A stretch of DNA of 64,000 nucleotides from Gilvimarinus agarilyticus (GCF_000832015.1 NZ_JXCJ01000001.1:2728631-2792630), one strand, 5' to 3'. Shown: positions 19,125 to 26,998, numbered from the stretch's first letter. Program-made: numbers and translations. The notes: generated by a model from the letters alone, not told the origin.

Positions 19125-21224
19125 TTAGTCACCTGCAAGGGTTCTCTCACACTCCAGAACAACATACTCTGGTACATTATCAAATTTATGTGGATTCAAT
19201 TGCATGACATATTCGTTCTCAATATGGAAGGTTTCATTAACAAATTTTTGTAGTACGCCGTCTTCCTTACCTTTAGGAATATGCATCTCTTTATAAACTC
19301 TGAAGAGTTGAAGCTTGTCATACCCTATAGTTGAATCAAAGAACCTTCTCTCCATTTCTTCTTTATCATTAAGGATGCTAAGCAGTTCATCGTAATCAAA
19401 TCCTGGAATAAATTCTTCTATTCTGGCCTTAGCTTTCTCAACTTCTTCAGGCAGCATATCTACATCGCCCGCATCTGTCTTTCTAATTGGGGTAGCCCGA
19501 CCGTGCAGGAGATTTGCAAGGTAATTATACTCCTCACCAAGGTCATTAAGGATCTCAAAATGTCGCCTAAGATATATGCATTTAATGACCTCATCCGACA
19601 AATCACGAACGTTCGTTTCGCATATTTGTGCAAATGTCTGTATATCACACTCGTTGATCTCAGCCTCAGAAACAACCCCCGACCTGGAAGACAAAAAACA
19701 AGCAGTTGGTTTGGAATGTTGGAACAACCTTTTTACGCTTCGGATAACATCAATAGCAGGCTCAATGTCGTGTGTCAGCATCAAAACTGTAGAATCGCGC
19801 AAACTTGCCTTCCCTCGAAAAAGCTCATTCAAAATTGCAAACTTTTTCGTCTTATCAAAGCTAGAGACAGGATCATCTAAAATTGCAAGATCAGGCTTTT
19901 CACTAAGAACCTGATGCATAAAAAGAACGAGAGCGAACGCATTCTTTTCACCGTAACTTAGGTGCTGGGAAGCAGCTTCTATGTGTTCATCGAAATCCTG
20001 ATGAACCAACTTCATCTTATAAGAATCAGCTTCAGCCTGGATTGTCACACTATATTTATAGCCAGCAGAACTCAGAAAATCATTAATACTTTTTTGGTTA
20101 TCTACGATAGATTTCTCTATCTGCCGCTTATGCTTATTTATCTTTCCCTTCAGTTCACCTACTCTATCTATTAGCTCCTGAAGTTTGCCATTAATTGGGT
20201 CTACAACTGATGTTGTTTCAGGAGAGTTAAGCTTTTCCAACAACCCCAGATCAACCTTCAGCTTTTCAATCTCATCCTCTATTTTTTCCACATCTCTTAA
20301 CGAGAAAAAAGAAATCGAGCGTAAGCCTTCTAGCTTTGATAGCAGCGTTTCAACGTCCCCACGGAGAGAAGCCAAGAAATTGATTTCCTCAGGGGACAGT
20401 TCAATTTTGGACTTAGTAACGGATTCTAGCTTTTCTCGACATGCCTGACCGAAGTATTTACCAAGCCTATCAATGATTACTTTGAGATTGTTTAGATGCT
20501 CTACAGCTTTAGAGTCATATTCTTTGGACACCTGCTTTGCAGTGTCTTTTTTCCCAGGCTCTTGAATGCTTGAAGCACAGTAAGGGCAATTATCTGACAA
20601 GTCCAAAAAGGCATTTCCTTTTGCCTGCCATGATATCCAACTCGCAGGTTGCTCACATTTTAGGAAGTCCTCGAATGGCTTTAATTCATCTGGAATGTTT
20701 TCAATTTTATTACCAGATCCAAAAGCTTTATATCCTTTACTCGATTTTGAGAGAGTGCCCGTCTTAGTTACCCCAAAAGCATCACGTAGTTCTTTCAGGT
20801 CGGAGATAGCACTTTCGAGTTCTTCGTTATTATCAAATGCGGACTTTATTCCAGAGAAAAGTTCTTCAATTTCCTGCATTGCGCCCAGAAAAGCATCGTT
20901 TTTAATAAAAATGTCAAAACTATTCTTGAGAACCTCGTCTCTTTGAAAAACAAACTGGGAGACATAAGTGTCATCAAAAACTAATACAGAACCTATATCT
21001 TCAACGCCTTGCACGGATGGCTCATGTTCGCCAGGAACACCTCGATACTTAAAAGGCTTTAGACCTTGTAACGACCCATCATTAGCTACCGAGGAGATAA
21101 TTGAACGTGCAATCGTGCTTTTTCCTAACCCATTTGGACCATACTTAATATTTAACACACCTTCAGCTATTTTTATTTCTGCGCTCTCGATGCTATTGCA
21201 GTTTTCTATTTTTATAGTTCGCAC
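19125..21224 (-). CDS. RecF/RloC-type AAA ATPase with zinc-hook-like CPYC, probable defence gene
   Basis: 699 residues. Walker A 'GPNGLGKST' is at 29-37. Long charged coiled-coil regions (about 115-150 and 225-385) flank 'CPYC' at 213-216, like a Rad50/RloC zinc hook. ABC signature 'LSYGE' is at 422-426, Walker B 'LAILDDPVSSFD' near 445-457, and H-loop 'LTHD' at 483-486. The C-terminal 200 residues are not recognised; R553, E557 and H574 could echo the Arg-Glu-His triad of PrrC/RloC anticodon nucleases, but the spacing differs and this is weak. It is a single AT-rich cargo gene at the island edge. DNA repair or general RecF-like roles are alternatives. Confidence 0.8.
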   Translation of the reverse strand: MRTIKIENCNSIESAEIKIAEGVLNIKYGPNGLGKSTIARSIISSVANDGSLQGLKPFKYRGVPGEHEPSVQGVEDIGSVLVFDDTYVSQFVFQRDEVLKNSFDIFIKNDAFLGAMQEIEELFSGIKSAFDNNEELESAISDLKELRDAFGVTKTGTLSKSSKGYKAFGSGNKIENIPDELKPFEDFLKCEQPASWISWQAKGNAFLDLSDNCPYCASSIQEPGKKDTAKQVSKEYDSKAVEHLNNLKVIIDRLGKYFGQACREKLESVTKSKIELSPEEINFLASLRGDVETLLSKLEGLRSISFFSLRDVEKIEDEIEKLKVDLGLLEKLNSPETTSVVDPINGKLQELIDRVGELKGKINKHKRQIEKSIVDNQKSINDFLSSAGYKYSVTIQAEADSYKMKLVHQDFDEHIEAASQHLSYGEKNAFALVLFMHQVLSEKPDLAILDDPVSSFDKTKKFAILNELFRGKASLRDSTVLMLTHDIEPAIDVIRSVKRLFQHSKPTACFLSSRSGVVSEAEINECDIQTFAQICETNVRDLSDEVIKCIYLRRHFEILNDLGEEYNYLANLLHGRATPIRKTDAGDVDMLPEEVEKAKARIEEFIPGFDYDELLSILNDKEEMERRFFDSTIGYDKLQLFRVYKEMHIPKGKEDGVLQKFVNETFHIENEYVMQLNPHKFDNVPEYVVLECERTLAGD

Positions 21225-21371
21225 AATAAAACCCCCTTCCCTGATTCAACCCAAATAACAAATTCCCGATTAGGTAGTTATACTATATTATTGAATTTTT
21301 CCTCGGCAGATGTTGCATTCCAGCGTAGCCTAAGAGTAAATTCATGTATAGAGATGAAAGGGCGAAGGTCG

Positions 21372-21566
21372 ATGAAAATCATTAAAAACAGCAACTTAAA
21401 CAAGCCCAGCAGCTCAGAACCATCCGTTTCAATAGACAAAGATGCCTTTCCTAGGCCTCTGTCGAGCGAGGAACTTACTGAGCTCCGGCGGGATATGACG
21501 GAGTCTTCAGCTTGGGCAAAGGCAGAACTGGCCCGCCGACGTAAAAATAAGGGAGAGCGATCATAG
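21372..21566 (+). CDS. small hypothetical island protein (orf64)
   Basis: 64 residues from an ATG at 21372 (MKIIKNSNLNKPSSSEPS) preceded by an AAGG-type site; a longer frame starts at 21291. It is hydrophilic with a basic C-terminus 'AKAELARRRKNKGERS'. It is convergent with traJ (5 bp between stops) and divergent from the ATPase gene. I do not recognise it. It could be a relaxosome accessory or a regulator. Confidence 0.5.
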   Translation: MKIIKNSNLNKPSSSEPSVSIDKDAFPRPLSSEELTELRRDMTESSAWAKAELARRRKNKGERS

Positions 21567-21571
21567 CCTTG

Positions 21572-21949
21572 TCATGGCTCAGACCTCGGCATAACAATCT
21601 TGGTCATGACCTTCCCCATTTCCTCCTGTGTCGCCTCAATCCTTCCGAGAACTGCAAGGATTGTTGACTGACCGAACTGGGCCGTGCGCACGTCATCAGT
21701 AAGCCATAGCTTCAATAGGCCCCCCAAGCGGCCAAGGTCGCCGTTGATCCGGGCCAGCTCCCGAACCTGCTCATAATCCACCACACCTGAGATGTGATAT
21801 CCCTGCCCGACCTCCCGCAGGTAACGTGCTGCACTCATACCGGCCCGCTTCGCTTGCGCTTCGATCTGTTCCTTTTCCTCGGGTAAGCAGTACACTTTAA
21901 TAGGTGTGCTGCTCTTCCTCGTTATTCGCTCTTTCTTATCGTTCATCAT
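21572..21949 (-). CDS. traJ: TraJ-like oriT-binding relaxosome protein
   Basis: 125 residues: 'PIKVYCLPEEKEQIEAQAKRAGMSAARYLREVG' is a ribbon-helix-helix type N-terminus, followed by 'LARINGDLGRLGGLLKLWLTDDVRT', the hallmark segment of IncP TraJ/MobC-like proteins. TraJ binds one arm of the oriT inverted repeat and recruits the TraI relaxase. Its ATG overlaps the preceding stop by 4 nt. Unlike IncP plasmids, its oriT lies about 3.3 kb away rather than directly upstream. Confidence 0.88.
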   Translation of the reverse strand: MMNDKKERITRKSSTPIKVYCLPEEKEQIEAQAKRAGMSAARYLREVGQGYHISGVVDYEQVRELARINGDLGRLGGLLKLWLTDDVRTAQFGQSTILAVLGRIEATQEEMGKVMTKIVMPRSEP

Positions 21950-22185
21950 CTTTTGCCTTGGTTCCTTGTCACCTGACGGATAGTGTCCAACGCCTGTTCG
22001 AAATCCTCCGGCGTCGCTCGGCCAGTTTCAGCCTGGTAGTAAAGGATCGTGAACATATTGGATACCGCCTCCGCGACGGGCGAAATCTGCCGGGCGGTTT
22101 CCTGGTCGATAAACTCCAGAGCAGCCAGCTCGGTCGCTGCCTGATGAATTGCTTGCTGAGCTTCGATATTATGTGTGGTTGTCAT
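21946..22185 (-). CDS. small hypothetical protein coupled to traJ
   Basis: 79 residues beginning MTTTHNIEAQQAIHQAATEL, predicted helical and acidic. A good site (GAGAGGTGA) precedes the ATG. The ATGA overlap with traJ implies a joint relaxosome or transfer role. It is found next to traJ in related mobile elements as far as I recall, but has no function I can name. Confidence 0.65.
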   Translation of the reverse strand: MTTTHNIEAQQAIHQAATELAALEFIDQETARQISPVAEAVSNMFTILYYQAETGRATPEDFEQALDTIRQVTRNQGKR

Positions 22186-22252
22186 GTGTCACCTCTCTGA
22201 CAGGTGGTATGTGGAAATGCGGGCGGTGCACCATCACCGGCCCGTGTGCTTT

Positions 22253-22519
22253 CTATAGGCCGGTATTGGAAAACCCGGCCACCTCTGAAAACGGGGTTTT
22301 CCCGGTTCCAGCCCCTGCGTCATTGCTGATGCGTATGCTGCTCGATGCCTCCACCCGGCCAGTAGGGTCCGGGCGATACACAAAGGCCGCAATCTCCGCT
22401 TCGGTGTCTTTCTCTTCCTCGGTCGATGGTTCGACAACCGGCACAAATTCGGCTTCTGTGCGGGGTTCCTGGTCTTTGTCGAGCATATCCAGGGCAGCCA
22501 TGAAATTACGTTTTTTCAT
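22253..22519 (-). CDS. small protein sharing short motifs with TrbL C-terminus
   Basis: 88 residues from MKKRNFMAALDML, with AAGGAA 8 nt upstream. The middle is acidic ('EPSTEEEKDTEAEIAAFVYR'). It ends 'GKTPFSEVAGFSNTGL', close to 'GDTPFAQAAGFSGAG' inside the adjacent TrbL. 'AEIAAFVYR' also recalls TrbL's terminal 'EEVASFVNR'. It may be a TrbL-derived or TrbL-interacting small protein in the trb operon. Confidence 0.6.
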   Translation of the reverse strand: MKKRNFMAALDMLDKDQEPRTEAEFVPVVEPSTEEEKDTEAEIAAFVYRPDPTGRVEASSSIRISNDAGAGTGKTPFSEVAGFSNTGL

Positions 22520-22531
22520 CGTCTTATTTCC

Positions 22532-24154
22532 TTACGTATCTTGCCGATCGCGGTTCACAAAGCTGGCAACCTCTTCATTACGTTCCTGCTGTCGTTCCTG
22601 GGCATACGAAACGTAGTCCCCGACGTCGAAGGTGTGCTTTTCCGGGTCGCGTGCTTGCCACTCAGCGTGTGATTGGCGGGCCTTGTCCTGGTCCTCGCTG
22701 GACAGAGCATCAAAGCCGCCCGTTTGGTTTACCCAGCCGCCGCCGTTGCCACCGCTCAAGCTATCGCTGTCGAACGATGCGGTATCACTCACCTGATCAG
22801 CGCTACCAGCATCGTTATCACTCTTTGGCTCCATGCTTTCACGAATCGAGGATGCCAGGCGTCCGCCGGCGGTCTGATTAGCCTTGTCTTGAAAACTTCC
22901 GGCCATCTTTGCCCCGACCCCTTTAGCAAGCTCGCCAGCCGTTCCGGCTGCTAGAGAAGCTACCCGACCAAACCCACCATTAGAGCTGGAACTACCCGCT
23001 CCGGAAAAACCTGCTGCCTGGGCAAATGGCGTATCACCCGTGCTCGCGTTATCGCTGCCAGTGGTGCTACCACCCCAGCTTTCACCGGTATCACTAGAGC
23101 TACCGCCGAAGCTCGGAATGTCTCCACCGGCCATACTGGATTGCGCCTTTTGAAAGGCTGCTTTTACAGCACTAGCTCCACCGGCCATATTAGTCGCCCC
23201 GGACATTGCAGCGCTTCCAAGCGCAGCACCACCCGATGCGACGGCTGCACCGGCACCGACAGCACCACCAATCAAGGCCCCTGCACTGAATGAACTACCA
23301 GCGCTCGCGGCACCACCACCGCCAGGGATCAAACCTGCAACCACGTTTGGTACGGAGTTAACGAGAATAACCATGACAAGGGACACAACGAAAATGACCA
23401 ACAATTCGTCCATTGGCGCACCTTCTGAAAGGCCGGAGTGATAACCATCGATGATAGAAACAGCGATCCCAACCAGCAGTGTCATTGTCATGATTTTGAG
23501 TGCTATACCGGCCACACTCCTGAAATAGTTGACGGCAATGTCAGAGGTCCAGCGCGAGCCACCGAAGCCCAAGACAAAGATTCCCGCGTAAGCAATAATC
23601 CATGCCGTAACTAGGGCAAGAAGAACGTTGGCCGCGACAATGGCCATGCATGCCAATATGGCAAGCGTGGTCAGGAAGATGGACAAGTTGTCCATAGGGC
23701 TAGTGATGCTATAGCTGCTCGCTGCCTTAGCGATAATATCAAACGCAATATCTATCGGCGTGGACGGATTCAACCCCCTTGGCAGGCCGGATGCTTCAGC
23801 CGCGATATTTCTCAACGAGTTGATAATATCCATTGCAAAGCCAGGCCCATTGATCAACAGCCACCAAAAGAACCCGGTAGTAATGGTGAAGCGGGTAAAC
23901 TCGGCGAAGAACTCGCCAATGTCGGCTTTGCGCAATGCCATCATGCCGAACGTCCAGACCATTGAGATAACAACCAGTGTCCAGAATAACCAGGACGCAT
24001 GATCAGTAATTGTTGTCGCCCAATTTGAGCTTTCGGTTAAAAAACGGTCCGAAACTTCATTCAACACGCCGCCTTTATCTATTTCGGCAAAGGCGGCTGG
24101 TGAAATGGAAGCAAAGGGCAGTACTGCCCCAAAGCGAAGAAGTACTGTTTTCAT
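22532..24154 (-). CDS. trbL: P-type conjugative transfer protein TrbL (VirB6-like)
   Basis: 540 residues: an N-terminal signal-like segment, five or more hydrophobic segments between about 50 and 280 (TrbL/VirB6 inner-membrane channel domain), then a long Gly/Ser/Ala-rich soluble tail. TrbL spans the inner membrane in the mating-pair apparatus. It starts 1 nt after the trbK stop. No other structural trb genes (B-I) are present in the island. Confidence 0.93.
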   Translation of the reverse strand: MKTVLLRFGAVLPFASISPAAFAEIDKGGVLNEVSDRFLTESSNWATTITDHASWLFWTLVVISMVWTFGMMALRKADIGEFFAEFTRFTITTGFFWWLLINGPGFAMDIINSLRNIAAEASGLPRGLNPSTPIDIAFDIIAKAASSYSITSPMDNLSIFLTTLAILACMAIVAANVLLALVTAWIIAYAGIFVLGFGGSRWTSDIAVNYFRSVAGIALKIMTMTLLVGIAVSIIDGYHSGLSEGAPMDELLVIFVVSLVMVILVNSVPNVVAGLIPGGGGAASAGSSFSAGALIGGAVGAGAAVASGGAALGSAAMSGATNMAGGASAVKAAFQKAQSSMAGGDIPSFGGSSSDTGESWGGSTTGSDNASTGDTPFAQAAGFSGAGSSSSNGGFGRVASLAAGTAGELAKGVGAKMAGSFQDKANQTAGGRLASSIRESMEPKSDNDAGSADQVSDTASFDSDSLSGGNGGGWVNQTGGFDALSSEDQDKARQSHAEWQARDPEKHTFDVGDYVSYAQERQQERNEEVASFVNRDRQDT

Positions 24155-24155
24155 A

Positions 24156-24338
24156 TCAGAACTCCTTGCTCTTAGAGCGATCCACCGGTTCTTTCAGGCT
24201 ATCGTAGATAGTCCCGTTCTGTTTTTCGCACTGCTCTTGCTGTTGGTTTGTTTTTTCGCAGTTTTCTTCCTTCTCACTACATCCCGCCATGAGGAACAAA
24301 GAAAGCAGGAGCGTCAGCATTTGAATCATGTATTTCAT
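24156..24338 (-). CDS. trbK: TrbK-like entry-exclusion lipoprotein
   Basis: 60 residues with lipoprotein signal 'LSLFLMAGC', small size and position between trbJ and trbL, as in IncP plasmids where TrbK blocks entry of related plasmids into the host. The C-terminus 'IYDSLKEPVDRSKSKEF' is nearly the same as TrbJ's 'LYEGLSEPVNRSHSKEY'. Confidence 0.8.
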   Translation of the reverse strand: MKYMIQMLTLLLSLFLMAGCSEKEENCEKTNQQQEQCEKQNGTIYDSLKEPVDRSKSKEF

Positions 24339-24340
24339 GC

Positions 24341-25120
24341 TTAGTACTCCTTGCTGTGAGAACGGTTGACTGGCTCTGACAGCCCCTCATAGAGCTTATC
24401 GCGTGAAGCCTGATACTGAGCTTCGCGGTCGGCTTCGGCCTGCATTTGCGTGCCGACGGCATTCTGCTGAGCAATCAGCAAGCTGCGGATTTGCAGGAGC
24501 TGGTTGGCCTGGTTGCTGGCGAGCTGGTTAGCGTACCCGATGGCGGCCAGTTGGCCATCCGCGCCCTGGGCGGCAGATTGCAAACGCTGGAGTTGTCGAG
24601 CGTCAGCCTGCAAGTTGTCTTGCTGCTGCTCAAGACCCTTAAACAGCGCGTCGTTGGCCTTCTTCTGCGATTCAGACGCCAGGCGGCGGTTCTCGGCCAT
24701 CGCGACCCGTTCGGCATCGCTGCACCCCGCCGATGAGAAGCACGGCGAGCTGCGGTAATAGGCCACGTCCTGGAACTTGCCCAGGTAGGCATCGAGGCTG
24801 CCAAGCTGATTTTGGTAATAGGCGAGTGTGTTGGTTGCCTGGTTCAGATCATTGATGGTGCGCTGCGCCTGGTCCCAAATATGGGCCGCCGGTGCCATCG
24901 TGTTTTGCAGTTGGTTTTCGTACTGCTGGAGTTGAGTTTGGTATTCCTGAATCTGCTTGAGCGTCTGCGCAACCGCTTCCATCGCGGTCATGATGTTCTG
25001 CGATAGGTTTGTGCCATCAACTACAGGAATACCGGCGTGGACAGGCTGCAAAGTGCAGGTCGTCATGGCGACGACCAGAGTAATTTTAGCGGCTAAATTT
25101 TTTCTTCTAACTTTTTGCAT
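24341..25120 (-). CDS. trbJ: P-type conjugative transfer protein TrbJ (VirB5-like)
   Basis: 259 residues with a signal peptide ending 'LQPVHAG', then a Gln-rich helical body ('MEAVAQTLKQIQEYQTQLQQYENQLQN'), a Cys pair ('SPCFSSAGC') and the typical TrbJ layout. VirB5-like proteins sit at the pilus tip or in the periplasm and contact the recipient. It is the first gene of the trbJ-K-L operon and lies directly downstream of the island's oriT. Confidence 0.92.
   Translation of the reverse strand: MQKVRRKNLAAKITLVVAMTTCTLQPVHAGIPVVDGTNLSQNIMTAMEAVAQTLKQIQEYQTQLQQYENQLQNTMAPAAHIWDQAQRTINDLNQATNTLAYYQNQLGSLDAYLGKFQDVAYYRSSPCFSSAGCSDAERVAMAENRRLASESQKKANDALFKGLEQQQDNLQADARQLQRLQSAAQGADGQLAAIGYANQLASNQANQLLQIRSLLIAQQNAVGTQMQAEADREAQYQASRDKLYEGLSEPVNRSHSKEY
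25082..25097. repeat. 16-bp sequence shared (inverted) with a palindrome at 29206
   Basis: AATTTTAGCGGCTAAA, inside the signal-peptide codons of trbJ, equals the reverse complement of the core of the perfect palindrome at 29206-29224. Confidence 0.5.
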
Positions 25121-25283
25121 TCGTTGATCTCCATTACCAATGAATGCTTTATCGTGCCTTTCAATGCATAACGTATAAGCTCAATAATTGGACATAAAAG
25201 TTGACATGGAGAAATTTAATCCAACAAATCCTACGGCGGCAGCCAATGGCCTCGCAGAGCAGGATTACCGTTGAGCGCCCCGG

Positions 25284-25385
25284 CGCGAATAAGGTAAGTG
25301 AAGAAGGAACCACCGACTTGTCGGTGGGCCTACTTCACCTATCCTGCCCGCCTTTCGGCGTTGTTTACGCCAAGGAAAGTGTTGC
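25284..25385 (+). other. oriT: IncP-type origin of transfer (oriT)
   Basis: The stretch matches the RP4/R751 oriT layout as I know it: GAATAAGG, then GTGAAGAAGG...CCTACTTCAC as the TraJ-binding inverted repeat (with an inner CCACCGAC/GTCGGTGG hairpin), then the nic core CACCTATCCTG^CCC, then GGCGTTG...GCCAAGGAAAGT. The nick falls between 25346 and 25347 on the plus strand. By RP4 polarity the oriV/rep side would enter the recipient first and traJ/trb last. Confidence 0.95.
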
Positions 25386-25801
25386 CGCGAAAATCTGTTT
25401 TTTAGTGCATACCATATAAAATCGCTTGAACACCTTCTTGCACGAACAGAAACAGAAGAAAACGCTAAATATCAGGCAATTACTACGCTAGAACGGGGGT
25501 ATACACAGCCAAAAAACACAGCAATACACAGCTTTACCAATTCAGGAGGAGTTGCGCCCCTCAAGTGTCAATGAAACGTGCGAGTGCTAGGAATGCATCC
25601 GATGTAGCACTCTGTATTCCAAGGACTTTTAAACATCCCAGACACTCTTGACGGCCTTTTCTTTGACAGTTTCAGATTGGTATCGGTTGGGTCATACGGT
25701 CAGGAAGGACCGCTATCAACACCCTGTGCGTGTCGAGCCGCTAGCGCCCAACTTCGGACAGCTTTTCGGGCACAGCGTCAGTGCGGATAGGAAATGTAGT
25801 G

Positions 25802-25837
25802 TTGTAGTATGTTGTACGGTGCTACTACATACTACAA
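25802..25837. repeat. 15-bp-arm inverted repeat
   Basis: TTGTAGTATGTTGTA (25802-25816) and TACTACATACTACAA (25823-25837) pair with one mismatch around CGGTGC. No T-run follows, so an operator or replication/partition protein site is more likely than a terminator. Confidence 0.7.
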
Positions 25838-26138
25838 ACCTCACACATTTGTAGCCTACTACCGCCTGAAGTGGCTATTTATCTTGATGTATGGAAAACG
25901 GCTTTCTGAGCCGCCCAGAGAGGCGCTTCAGGCATCACCCTTCGCCAACCCCTAGTCAGCCTCTGAACGACGCTCCTGGAGCTTATAAGGCGGCTTTGGT
26001 CGTCCTTCGGACGGATTGAACGCCATGGAGAAGGGATTGCTCCTGGCGAGCACACAAAATCGGCCTCCCTCTTGGCGTTAAAACATCGGCCGGAGGCCGA
26101 TAGATACTCAACCTCCAGCACCCAGCTGGAGGTTGCTG

Positions 26139-26168
26139 GATATCCTGAGATATCCTGAATATCCTGCC
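26139..26168. repeat. three tandem 10-bp repeats beside the iterons
   Basis: GATATCCTGA at 26139-26148 and 26149-26158, then ATATCCTGCC at 26159-26168. It lies 15 bp from the first iteron and next to an A-run, so it is probably part of oriV. Confidence 0.65.
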
Positions 26169-26183
26169 AAAACAGCAAAAAAT

Positions 26184-26267
26184 CGGGCGGGTGTGAGTCA
26201 CTACCGGGCGGGTGTGAGTCGCCATCGGGCGGGCGTGGGACGCTATCGGGCGGGTGTGAGGCGCTTT
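26184..26267. repeat. oriV: four 21-bp iterons (oriV)
   Basis: Four exact-period copies start at 26184, 26205, 26226 and 26247, each opening CGGGCGGG(T/C)GTG. IncQ plasmids use 20-bp iterons bound by RepC. The fourth copy and part of the third lie inside the 3' end of repC, encoding its last residues. Confidence 0.9.
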
Positions 26268-26998
26268 ATCCTATTCTCAGCATCTATCGTTATTCCAACT
26301 TCATGCAATTTTTCCGCATCTTCCCTAAGCCTGGAACGCCCATTTCGCATCTTCTTACTATTGATGTTTTCACCACAGACTGCGCGAATGAGAGTATCAA
26401 CATGCCACCCTCCGGCTGGGTCATTCTTGTGGGTCAATATGTGTCGAGCGACCGCCTGACTAATCCCGTGCCGCAAGCGAGCAATGGGTGCGGGATCGTA
26501 GTACAGGCTAAGGTCATGCTCCAATAGCATGACCAAGGCGATACCAAGCCGAACTCTCCACAGATTTCGCTCTCCTCCCGTCAAGGGATCAGGGCGTGTC
26601 ATAGGTGAAGGAATAACATGATCGATCAAGCCGCCGATTATCGGAAAATCGAACTGTGGTGTTTCAATGGTTACAGTTGCTGCTCGCAGCTCTGCCAGCA
26701 GCTTCTCAAGCTGGGAGGAACTATACCGGCTATCTGACAACGTTTTCCGCACTTTGGCAGGGTCTACCAAAAGCTCTACACCACCATCTGACACATCGCG
26801 TCGACGTTCGGCACAGTGCAAAATAGCCTCAACAACATCTGCGTGCCGCTGGCCAAGCCTTCCCTTTATGCGACAGCGGCCAAAGGATGTTTCCATCCAG
26901 TTGGCCTCCAGCAGGCTCGGGCGCTGGCTGGCCTGGTAAAGCATCACTCGTGCCTGTGCGCTGGTACTAGTTGGAGTGACCTTGTTACCAGTTGTCAT
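26243..26998 (-). CDS. repC: RepC-like replication initiator
   Basis: 251 residues, with winged-helix-like segments ('SSQLEKLLAELRAATVTIETP' and 'GRSRLREDAEKLHEVGITID') and the family block 'HDLSLYYDPAPIARLRHGISQAVARHILTHK'. It resembles RepC of IncQ-like replicons and related islands, which bind iterons and melt oriV. It overlaps repA by 14 nt, and its 3' end overlaps the iterons, allowing autoregulation. No RepB primase is seen. Confidence 0.85.
   Translation of the reverse strand: MTTGNKVTPTSTSAQARVMLYQASQRPSLLEANWMETSFGRCRIKGRLGQRHADVVEAILHCAERRRDVSDGGVELLVDPAKVRKTLSDSRYSSSQLEKLLAELRAATVTIETPQFDFPIIGGLIDHVIPSPMTRPDPLTGGERNLWRVRLGIALVMLLEHDLSLYYDPAPIARLRHGISQAVARHILTHKNDPAGGWHVDTLIRAVCGENINSKKMRNGRSRLREDAEKLHEVGITIDAENRIKRLTPAR

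Larger units (their letters stand above)
25386..26183. other. non-coding replication/transfer control region
   Basis: About 800 bp without a convincing gene between oriT and the iterons. It holds three ACACAGC repeats (25503, 25516, 25526), a long palindrome (25802-25837), several short GC hairpins (for example ATCGGCC/GGCCGAT around 26085-26101), AACCTCCAGC/GCTGGAGGTT (26110-26134), and three 10-bp repeats near 26139-26168. It most likely contains oriV accessory sites. Confidence 0.6.

Noticed and set aside
25879-26178. 99-codon minus-strand frame in the oriV region
   Set aside because: It crosses inverted repeats and the 10-bp repeats and has odd composition. More likely replication-control DNA.
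26184-26267. CRISPR array
   Set aside because: The repeats are tandem with no spacers and no cas genes; period and location fit iterons.
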